From Panagrolaimus kolymaensis (Eukaryota; Nematoda; Chromadorea; Rhabditida; Panagrolaimidae): 64,000 nucleotides of DNA. Under the pieces are notes generated by a model. That model saw only the letters and a list, made by a program, of their open reading frames with translations. It did no database searches and was not told the origin of the DNA. The first letter of the stretch is position 1; each line of letters opens with the position of its first letter. The stretch lies in contig JAJQJQ010000007.1 in the NCBI GenBank assembly GCA_028622995.1, forward strand, positions 3,472,001 through 3,536,000, given 5' to 3'. Of the stretch, positions 13,801 to 25,800 are shown in pieces. Both the position numbers and the translations under genes were made by a program.

Positions 13801-16800
13801 AAGCTTATTAACTGGCACTAAAACTTCTGCTTCTTTCGAATTTTCCATCTTCTTTTTTGAATTTTTAAAAAGAGCTTACACGAAAAATAAATTATTAAAA
13901 AAAGAAAAATAATCTAAATATTTTTTGTTTAAAGTAAAAAGAGGTATATGAAAGCAATGGTTTCCTCGGCAACAAAAAAAGAGAGAAACTATGAAAGTTT
14001 CTCTGTCACTTCTAAATATTCCTTCCTTATATGACTGACTTTTTTGATTAATACTTTTATCCTTTTTTTAAACAGAAAAAATAATTATATTAAATGAATT
14101 TTAAAAAATGCATAATGAACTTTGATTGTTTCTTCTTTTTTTAAGCACCACCACAAGTTGGAGCAAACGAAGAAATTCATACGGTTGTTGAAAAAACTAC
14201 AACACTTTACTGTGATGTTAAAAATGAAGGGCCTAAATCAACAATTAAATGGCTTTTTGTAAGTTTCTGCTTGCCAATGGCGAAAGAGAAAATGCATAAA
14301 AAAATAAAATTATAGAATGGAAAAGAAGAGCTTCCAGCATCAGTCCAAACAACACCAAATTCGAAAAAACTTATAATTTTGAATACACACGTTGAACATT
14401 CAGGTGTTTTTGAATGTTTAGTTCGAAATAGCGCTGGTGAAAGTCGAAAACGATTTGATTTGGATGTTTGGGGTTTGTTTTAAAACATACACAAATTTAA
14501 AAGAAAATTATGGTTGATTTTAGTTGAACCTGAATTCACTGAACCCTCATCCTCTTATGATACTTCTACGACTCTCATAGCTGGTGAAACTTATGAACTT
14601 GTTTGCCCCATTCGAGGAAATCCTCCACCTACAATTGAATGGAAGCGTGATAATATTCCTGTCACGGTTGGAATTAAAGATAATGGACAAACACTCAAAA
14701 TTCATCATCATGAACACGGCCGAAATCGATATACTTGTGTTGCAACAAATAAAGCTGGAAGCGTTTTTCGTGATTTTGTTATTGATACTATTACTCCTCC
14801 AAAACTTGCTGGAGGCAATGCTGATGCTACTACTCTTCCCATTGAAGTTCTTCAAGGTCATTCAGCAACATTGGAATGTCCAATTGCAAGTTCACAAAGT
14901 GCCATCGAAATTGATTGGCTTCGAAATGGACATTTGGTTCCTGAGGGTGTAAATAAAATTACAAAAATGGCTGAAGGAACACGACTTTTGATGAGTAATG
15001 TTCAACCCGAAGATGAAGGTACCTTTACTTGCGTTGCTAAAAATGCTGCTGGAGAAGCAACAAGAAATTTTAAAATTAATGTTTTGAGTAAGTTTGTGGT
15101 TAATGAAATCATGAAAATAACAAATAAAATTTTTAGTTCCACCTCGAGTTGAAGGTTCATCAATGGAAAATGTGGATGTTGTTGAAGGAAGTGAATTAGA
15201 CCTTCAATGTATGTTTGTTGCAGAACCAACGCCTAAAATTCTTTGGACTAAAGATTCTCATGGCCTTCCAGCTGATGTTACTGTTTGTTTTCGATGATTT
15301 TTAATTTAAGCTAAATTTAGATTTTTTAGTTGTTGAATGAGCATCGTTCGCTTTACATTGAAAAAGTTGCTCAATTTGATGCTGGTGCATATAGGTGTCA
15401 TATTTCAAATAGCGCTGGAGATGCAGAAAAAACTTTTAATGTTGGAGTCATTTCCAAACCAGTTTTATTAAATTCTGAAGAAACGTCAACGATTGAAGCA
15501 ACTTTGGGAGAGTTGGTTACTATGGATTGTCCCATTCCAGCTGATATTTCAGCGGATGTTGAACTTTCATGGACTCGAGATAAACTCCCTATTCATCACG
15601 ATCACGAAAACCGAGGAATTACTACTCTTTCAAATGGAAGACATTTGCACATTCCTAAAATTCAACTTTCTGATGAAGCGACTTATGCATGTATTGCTAA
15701 AAATGAAGCCGGTGAAACAGCAAAAAATTTCAAACTTAAGGTCCTCGTTAAACCGAATATTCTTAGCGAACATGGAGATTATAAAGTTATTGAAAATAAT
15801 AGTTTGGTACTTCCATGTGAAGTTGAAGGCTCTCCAACACCCATCATTGAATGGACTAAAGATGATAAACCAGCCCATCATCTTCCAAATGTTCAAATTC
15901 TTTCGAATGGACAACAATTTAAAATCCTTGCAGCTCAAAATGATCATACTGGAAGTTATGTTTGCACAGCAAAAAATAAAATTGGAAAAATGGATATTAA
16001 TTTTGATGTTGATGTTATCAGTTAGTTTTTATTGAATTTTTTTTCCACCTTAAGAAAATTATTTTTAGTGAAACCAACAATCGTTCAAAAAGTAAAAGAA
16101 GTTATTGAAGTAGTCAAAGGTGATAAAGCATATTTCGATTGCGTCGTGAATGATCCAAATTTTGATGGGGAAATAACTTGGCTCAAAGGCCATGATAAAA
16201 TTACGGATGACACTGCTAAATTTACTTTGATGAAAGGAAATCGAAAATTGATTGTAAACGATGCTCAGCCATCTGACGAAAGCCCTTATTCTTGTTATGT
16301 GAAAAATGATGCCGGAAGTGCAAGAATTAATTATCGACTCGAAGTCTTAGTTCGACCAGAAATAATTATGCTTGAAAAAGATAAAAATCGAACGGTGGTT
16401 GAAAATTCAACGGTTGGTTTGAGTTGTCCTGCCACAGGAAAGCCTGAGCCTACAATCACTTGGTATAAAGATGGCGAGCTAATTACCGCAGAAAATGTTA
16501 CATCTAAAATTAAAAGTGGTCAAGTAGCTGGAAACGAATTAAGAATTTCACGAATTATGTTAGTTAATGGCGGAAAGTTCAATTGTGAGGCCAAAAATAA
16601 AGCTGGAAGCGTTGATCAAGATGTCAATGTTGAAGTTATGAGTTAGTTTTTTTTTTCAACCATTTAAAGATGCGGGACGTAACTTTGATTACACATTTTA
16701 GCTCCTCCAAAAATTATTCGTGATAACATTTCTGCAGAAGTTGAAGGAAAATTAAATGATCATGCCGAAATTCAATGCTTTGCCACTGGACGTCCAGCCC

Positions 16801-19800
16801 CAACTGTTACTTGGTTGAAGCGAGGACGACCTCTTGAAAGTTCACGCGATGTTTATCTTTCAAGTAATCATATGCGATTACATTTTACACAATTGGATGA
16901 AAAGCATGCGGATAAATACACTTGTATTGCAAAGAATCCTGCTGGTGAAGATAAACGAGATTTTACTCTCAGCTTGCTAGGTAATTTTAAACTTTTATTT
17001 ATAACAAAAATGAGAAAAATTATCAGTTTTACTGTAAAAATTAATTTTAAAAATTTTATTTTATGAGATATAGTTGAAAAGCATAACATGAAAACACTTT
17101 CTCTTTCTCTCATATTTTTTACCTTTTCCCTTCGGTCGGTGGTTAGCAGCAAACCATACTGTGTTAATTTGATTTGAGAAATTAAAACTTTATGTTTGAT
17201 ACAAAACTTTAGTTTGAATCGTTTGATTTAATATAGCTATGGGGATACCCATGTAAGTTTGCAAGCTGGTGATCACAGCTTGTGGAAAAATATTGGGTAG
17301 TTAGTTTTCTGGGGGATTACCTCCTGGGAAACAAAAAATCGAAGCATACGAAGAATATAATTATTTCATTGTTTGTTAAAATATTTGCTCCAACTTTGAT
17401 TGAGAAAGTATTTTTATTAAAATATTTTTAGAAAGCCCAACAATCGATGCAACCAACCTTCCACGTGAAATTGAAACCAATAGCGGTCGAACGGCAACTC
17501 TTAATTGCCCAGCATCAGGAAGCCCAGAACCACAAATCCATTGGATTCGTGATGGCGCAGCTCTTCCACAAGATGATCGATTTATTCTTCTTAATGGTGG
17601 AAAACAACTTCAAATTCGAGATACCATTCCTGCAGATTCAGGTAAATTTACAGATATTGTTAAAAAATATTTATTACCAAATTTTTGTATAAAACGATAA
17701 TAACAAAGTCTAAAAAAAACCTTAAAATACAAAATAAAAATTTTTTTCATGAAAATTTTGTTGAAAAATAAATAAAAAAATGAATTATATATTTTTTCAG
17801 CAAGATTTATGTGTATCGCAGAAAATCGTGTTGGCTCATCTGAACTTTCCCTCGATCTTCGAATTATTGGTGCTCCAGAAATTAAAGGTCCACCCGTTGA
17901 AGAAGTTAAAGTTCTTCTTAATCATCCCAAAGAACTTCGATGTGATGTAAATGGCTCTCAACCAATTTCCATTAAATGGCTTAAAGCTGGACGAAGCACA
18001 GAATCGGATGGATCAGGAACAGTTTATCTTCAACCAACAAATCTTGGAAAGCGACTTCATATTTTATCTGCTCAACGAAGTGACAATACAAGATTTACAT
18101 GTGTAGCTAAAAATGCTGCAGGAGAAGTGAGAAAACATTTTGATCTCCTCGTTCAAGTTCCACCTTCCATTAATGATTCCCTTTCATCTCCATTAATTCA
18201 ATCGGTAATTCCAAAAACTGACTTCAAAATTGATTGTCGCGTAGATGCAATACCTCCACCCACAATCACTTGGTACAAAGATGGTCAACCTTTATACATG
18301 GATCCTTTCACAATTTTAACAAATGATAATCAAACCCTTTACGTCCAAAAAGCTGAAGATCATCATGGTGGAAGTTATACATGTGAAACGAGCAATGAAG
18401 TTGGCTCAACATCACGAAAATATTTAATTAATTTAGCTGCACCACCAGTGTTTGATCAAGGAAGAGAAACTTTGGATGTGAATGTTGGTTCTCATGTTGC
18501 TTTAACATGTCGAACGAGTAGTGGAACGGGAAAAATTAATAAAAGTTGGCTTTTTAATGGCAGAAATGCTGCTGATGGAAACTTTAGTCAAACAGTTACT
18601 GTTAGTTTTTTAAATGGTTTTATAGAATTTATTTAAATTTGAATTTTAGATTGATGGAAGTAAAATTCTCATCAACAAAATAAGATTTAGTGGTAAGTTG
18701 AATTTTCTCGTTATCAATACTGCACTAAAAAACAATAAATTTAGACGCAGGAGAATATGCGTGTGTGGCGGCAAATGAAGCTGGTGAAGCAAAAAAAGTT
18801 TTTAGTATCAATGTCCTTGGTAAGATTTTAAAATTGCAAATTGAGGCTTTTTTTAATCAACCCAGAAGTTTCGCCTTTTTATTTAAATTAATTTTTTTAG
18901 AAAAACCTCGTTTTGTTGATAAAACCAATACTTCCATTTCCATTATCGTTGGTCGCCCCTTCACTCTCGATTGCTCTGTTCAAGGAACACCTAAACCAAC
19001 AGTTAAATGGCTCAAAGTGGGTTTTTGCAATTTAATTTATTTACATTTTTATTTTTTTATATTAAATTTGAGCAACAACAAAAAAAACAATTTAAGTCCC
19101 TTACTATTTTTTTCGGGATGAGGAAAGCGCAAAAGAGAAAATTGGAAAAAAATTCTATCTATTTTTTTATTTATTGAAAAATAAGAACCCTTTGAAATGT
19201 AAGCCACAGAATCCCTGAGGCAATTAGAAGTACACCGTTTGTTGAAATGGCAGATGATGCACAAACACCGTATCGATTGCAAGTTTTTCCTCCAGCACAT
19301 TCAAGGCCAACCCGCCATATTGGACGCTTTGCTAATGTGGTGATATGATATTTTCGATAAGCATTTTGGCAGCGTCGTGAGGCAGGCTTCTAGAAAAAAA
19401 ATAGAAGAATTAAAAAATAGGCGACAATTATCGCGTCAATTAAATGTTGAAAGACGTGATGAGGGTGTTGAAGTGAATGGACAATTAAAAGTATTTCAAT
19501 GAATGGCAAAACTTAATAGGCATAAAAATAGGAGAAAAATGTTTTATTAAAAAGTTGCAAGCTTAAGGGTTTTTTTAAAGTGGTGTACGATAGAAAAGTC
19601 CGAAGATTAAAAGTATTTCGAAGCAAAAATATTTAGTTTTCGTAATAGAAAAATTATTTTCGTTTCAAGTAAGAATTCTTTTTTAAAATTCTCACAAATA
19701 TTTCCATGGATAAAAACTTACGGCATTAAAATCATAACAACAAAGTTGGCATCGATCATCGGAAGCAAAACCCGTATCCGGATCAATCATGGCACAATCG

Positions 19801-22800
19801 CAAACCATTAGATGAGGGCTTATTCTTGCACATGGATTTTCACACATATCTTCAACACAGATTTTCTCCAATTTTCGATCACAAAATGATCCTTGTTGTT
19901 TGTTATGACAAACGGATTTGGAGCATTTTCCTTGAAGACATAGTCTTTGTGGATCGCGATCATCACATGCAAGGCCTTCCATTTCGGCGCCATTCATTCG
20001 ACATCTCGAACAACTTTCTCTTTCCCATCGTTCACCAGTGGGTCTAAAATTTTAATAATAGTTAAATGGGTTCATTCATAAAAATCTTAAAATATATTTG
20101 TTTGGTGCACGCAAACAACCAAAAATTCTAAAAACTTGTGCAGCAAAAAAAACTAAAGCAAGATTATCTCTTTTCTTTTAGTTATGTAAAACTTTTGATT
20201 ATTTTGCTATTATATTTTTTTGTTTCCTTTTTTCTATCAACAAAAGAAAAGATTTACGCTAGAGAGCAAAAAAAAAGTAATACAAAAAAGTCTTTTTTTT
20301 TGTTTGAAAATGTGCTATCTCAATGCCGGCAGAAATATTGCTAACCCGAAAGTATTATATAATTTTAAAAAAACGTAAAAAACTCAATGATTTTTATTAC
20401 AAAATAGCATTATTTTTTTACCATAAAAAATGACGTTTTTATCAAAGAAAAAAAAAGAAACCTGAGAATGCCATGTTGATGTGCAGGAAGGCATCGGTTG
20501 CTTTCACTTCCACAACAAAGATAGCAATAATTGTCTTCTTCTGAATCGCATACACATTCCCTCATACCATGAAGTCGACAAGCTGAGACACATCTGAAAA
20601 TAAAGTCAAATTTTTCTTCTCATAAATGTTTTCATCATTTTTTTAAATTTTTTTATTTTTTTGTCAAACGTCATCAGGAGTTTAGGGTTTCATCTCACGA
20701 AGATTCCCTTTCTCGCATAAAAAAATTTCATTGTTTTGAAACACTAAATCAATGCTGCTTTTTCTTTATTCATTTTTCCCATTTTTGGTAGAGTGATAAA
20801 TGGCAGCTCGTTTTCTTAGATTAATGGATATGAGATCTCCCTTTAGAAATGTGCATTTAAAAAAACTCATTTCTTGGTGTAACAAATGTTCGCATTTTTT
20901 ATTTTTTTATAAATACACAAAAACTAGCGATACTAAAAGCAGAAAAGAATTGTTTTAATTTGAAATATGACTTTCAAGAAAAAGCATCTAAAAGCAGGAT
21001 ATCTTTATATAAATGATTTAAATAGGTCGCTTTCGACATTTATAAAAACGTCCATGTAAAAAAACTTTATTTAAAGGAACAGTCTCACTTTGGCTTTTTG
21101 AAATTTGAAATGCCGGCTTTTGTCCAATTCAGATGCTAGCAGAATGCAAAAGCCTTTGTTCCAATACTTAGAAATTTTTTTCGATTTTTTTCTTTTTTCT
21201 GATGATGAGCATATGTAGCTACTCTTATAAATAGCTTACAACCACTCAGCATATTAAAATAAATTAATATTGTTAGTATTAATGCTACTAGCCTTCATCA
21301 TGTAGGAGAAATCCTCGAAAAACAAAAAAATCGAAAAATTTTTCTAAGTATTGGAACAAAGGCTTTTGCATTCTGCTAGCATCTGAATTGGACAAAAGCC
21401 GGCATTTCAAATTTCAAAAAGCCAAAGTGAGACTGTTCCTTTAAGAGCGGTAAAACAGAAATGCAGAAGTAATCGACTTTAAAAATTTCTTTGAATATGT
21501 ATACTTTTTGAGCATCATTTATGTTAATAATCATTTGAAATTTTTTAAAAGCTTCCTCACTCTTTTTCAAAGGGCATAAAAGTTATTCGAGTAAAAGCTA
21601 AAAAGCCAATTAGCTTATTTATATTTCTTTTCTCAAAGCAGCGCAACCGCCTAAAGAAGAGGAAAAAAGCTTGTCAAGCGACGACTAACTTTTTAACTTT
21701 TCAATTTTGTGACTCAATTTTCTCTGCGCAATTGATTTTAAAAAAATGATATAAAAAAGGAAATAACTAATTTGTTTTTAAATTTGATTGACTGCGCAAG
21801 ATTTTTCATTTCTTAGATTTAAATTGAAGCTTCTTCCCTTATTTTTTTTTTTTGCTTTGATGTCCAAGAATATGAAAGCTTTTTTTTACGTACATTTTTA
21901 GTGACAGAAAAAAGTTGAAAGCAAAAGCTGTTGTCAAACAAAAGAATGACAAAGTTTAGTTTTTTTTTCACAAAAGAACACCAAAATGAAGTGGCATTAG
22001 CGATTTTGGAAAAAAAGAAGAAAGAAAAAACGATGCCAAAAAACGACGACTTTGCATAGGCAATGGCTTTTTTTACGATATATAAGAAAAGAAACCCGCG
22101 TGTGAAGTCTTGAGGGAATTAAAGGTTTATGGAAGATAGAAAAAAAATATAGAAAGTAAAAATTGCGTTAAAAAAGAAATAATGATTACAATCAAATGAT
22201 GGATGATAACTATGGGATATGATTTTACCAGAAAATAAAAAAAAACGTAATTATTAAAAAAAATTCTTGGAATACTAAAGACTTACGTATTATTTCTACA
22301 AACTTGAGCCGAATTTGTTGCACAAACTTCATTTTCCAAACATACTTGATTGTCTGTGATGGTGGTGGCTATTGTAACTTTGATTAATCCAATGACCATA
22401 ACAGCCATCAAATATTTTCGAAGCCTCCTGGTCATCCTCCATTCATGTTTAAAGAGAAAATATTTTTTTGATGTTAAGACAAAATATTCAAAGACCCTAA
22501 AAAGAATTTTTTCGTGTGACTTGTTTAAAACAAAAAAGGTAGAGGAACTTGAAAAAATAAATTTGCTCGCGCGACGCAACAAAACAATATATTCTTTTAT
22601 TATTATTTTTTTTTCATGTCTTTTTCAACGGAAGTAAGCACCTTTTTTTCTTCACGTTTGAGCAAGCTTTTTTGGCATCGTCGTCGTCAAAAGGAGCAGT
22701 CTCATTTTTGCTTAAAAAAAGAGCCTAAGGGCTGCTGCTTTTGGTGTTGTTATCTCCGCCCCATTCCTTGTTGTTGTTGATGCTCGAGTGTGAGGACTCC

Positions 22801-25800
22801 AAAATAATGTCTGTCAAAATAAAAAAGAAAGGAGGGAGAACCTTCGTTGCTTTGGGTCAATTACATACGCGCGAGCGCATTATTTACACGTTTCATAAAA
22901 AAATACTCCGTTCTTGAAGAAGAAAAAAAATAGTCGAGACTCGATTTTCGGAGGACATCGAAGGAAGGCCGAAGTGTAAAATAACTTTGCTTCACGTTCT
23001 CTTTAAAGCTGCTGCATTGAGAAACATTAATAACTTCGATAGATAAAATTCCAAAAAATGAGTTTTTTCTTTTTACATTTTGGTCATTTTTTCGGAGACT
23101 CATCTCAGACTCATGAAGAAGAAAAAGATGCCGATGCCCTTAAGCTCTTTTTTTTTATTATTTGATATATAGTTTTAACGTTTTTATATTCCATGGAAAA
23201 AAATGGAAAGGAAGATGTTAAAGGAGAAGCTTGAACATAAAAGGGATGAAAAAGAAGAAGACAAAGGATGGCGGCCGCAAGTCAAACATAAAAGTTGATG
23301 GGCTTCAAAGCATTCAGAAAAACAAATGTAAAAATTATGGCTCTTGTTTTTTTCCCCAACATTTCCGGTTGTTTTAAATCGATTATGTTATTCAACAAAA
23401 GAACCTTTAAAAATGGGATGAATAATATTTGAATTGGCGACAAAAAAAAGCATGTCAAAAAGTTGACAACGCGCAAGTATAAACAAACATGCAAAAAAAA
23501 TTTGAAAATTTGTAAATAATTAGCTTTATTTGGAACTACGAAAAGAATTGAAGGGAATAATATTTTTGATGATTCACTCACATTGCAGCCTAGGTAAAAA
23601 AAAAATCAAAAGAATAGAAAGCTTGTTGGATTGCTTTTTTGAAAAATACCACAACCGATGATTGCCGCGAAACAAAAAAATTTTTTATTCTAAGATTGAT
23701 GTCTCTCTTTTTTCCATTTTCCTTTTCATTTTTTGTGCTTTTTTGTTTGTTGGATGGAAAGGTGTCACGTTTATATTTTGGGCCAATTTGGTTGAAATGA
23801 AAATAATAGTGAATGAGGCAGCATGAAACAGGTGTTTATCCTTTACACGCCACCACCGCCTTAGGCAATTTTAAAAGACGAATGCCAGAAAAAAAATGTT
23901 TTGACAACTTAAATTAAATCTTCAATGCTATCATCAAATTTAGAGTTCGCAAACAAAATAGTATAAAAAAAGGTTCACTTCCAGAAAGGGAACATGAAAA
24001 AAACCCATTTCGATTATATTCTAAAAGAAAGTTCTTCCAAAAATGGATGGAATTAAATCCAATTTTTTCGAGAATAAATATTCTTCTTCAACGTAGGAAG
24101 AAAAAAGCCATCCAACTTTGAAAATTAAAATTGAAGTATATGTTTTTTTTAAAGAAAAGAAATGCAAGACGGGAATATGAATAAAAAAAGAGCTTTTATT
24201 GCTCTTAAAAAGTCTCGGAATCAACGAGCAAAAAAAACATAAAAGTCGCAAAATAGAAAAAATAACATAGGATGATATTATTAAAAAGACTTTTAACACA
24301 CGATGAGACATCTGGTTAAAACATTAAAAAATAGATGACAACATTTTTAAAAATGGAATTTATTTATTTTTTTAGGACGGAAAAGTGATCGATGATGAAA
24401 CATGCGGATCTCGAGATGATTGCCAATTTATGGCTGATAATCAACGATTGGTTATTGAAGAAGCTTCTGAAATTGATTCTGGCAGATATTCTTGCATAGC
24501 TGAAAATACTCCAGGAAGAGATGAAAAGGACATTGTTGTATCTTTACTTCGCCCACCAAGAATGGAAGATGAGCGAATTCCTGTTGAAGTTTCACAAGGC
24601 AGTGCTCAAACTTTAGTTTGTCCCATTGATGATAGATCTGTGGAAATTAGTTGGTTCAAAGATGATCAACCAATTAGGCCATCACCAAATATTCAGGTTT
24701 TTGTCATATATTCGTCGCTAAGTAATAAATTTAAAGATTTTAGATCTTAAATAGCGGCCGTGACCTCCATTTTATGAATGCTGAATCCGCAGAATCTAGT
24801 GCGTACTCATGTAGAGCCGAAAATGAAGCAGGTGAAGATACTGCTTATTTTGATGTTCTCGTATTAGTTAAGCCTGGAATCGCTGGACCGACTTTCCGGA
24901 CCATGGATTCAATTTCGAATCAAACTGTTCCAATTTATTGCCGTGCATCAGGTGTTCCATTCCCTTCGATTGAATGGTTTTATGGCGATCAAAAAATTGG
25001 AGCATCTCTCAATCATGAAATTAGCGAAAATGGAACTCTTCTTCGAATTAAAAATATTCAAGGCAAGGACGCCGGACGATATAGCTGTGTAGCTAAAAAT
25101 AAAGTAGGAAGAGCTGAAGCTGATGTCTTCCTTGATGTCATAGAAGCCCCAGTTATTGTAGATGTTCCAAATGAAATTAAAATTATTGAAGGCCAAGATA
25201 AAACCATTAAATGTAATGTAAAAGGAAAACCAACTCCTGAAATTACTTGGCGTAAAGATGGAGAACATATTGAACATTTGGGATCGCGTGGAAGTGAAAA
25301 CTATATTCACATTTCGAGAGCCAAACTCAAAGATGGTGAGTAAAGTTTATTTACTTTAATATATTTTCAAAAAAATTTAGCTGGCCATTATACATGTATT
25401 GCAACTAATCGAGTTGGAGATAGAAGACATAATATTCAAGTACAAGTTTTGGTTCCACCTAAAATTGCTGATGGTGATCGAATTCTTAAAGCAATTGAAG
25501 GAAACAAATTGGCTTTGGAATGTCAAATTGTAGCTGGAACGGGTATTCCACAACCTGAAATTCGATGGTCTAAAAATGGAAAGCGCCTTGATGTTGTCGG
25601 TCAACAACTAATTCTTCCAAATTTATCTGTTTCTGATGCAACAAAATACACTTGCGAAGCTAAAAACGAAGCCGGCACTGCCTCTGCTAATTACGTAGTT
25701 GATGTGTTTGTGAAGCCACGAATTCGCAGTCCAGAAACTGATATCCGTGTCATCGAAGGTGATAGAGCCCGACTTGAATGCAAAGCTGATGGAAATCCAC

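Larger units (their letters stand above)
19017..24375 (+). other. Largest hemicentin intron (5.4 kb), carrying a nested gene and a fold-back repeat
   Basis: The intron splits Ig domain 27 between TVKWLK and DGKVIDD. It contains the antisense cysteine-rich gene (19171-22435), the fold-back element (21071-21444) and a short sequence resembling that element's end (22689-22711). The remaining 22.7-24.3 kb is AT-rich with no feature I can support. Confidence 0.75.

Noticed and set aside
21071..21444. Assigning the fold-back element to piggyBac because of TTAA ends
   Set aside because: TTAA is palindromic and also forms part of the terminal repeat, and the ends lack the usual piggyBac CCC start. 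Superfamily left open.
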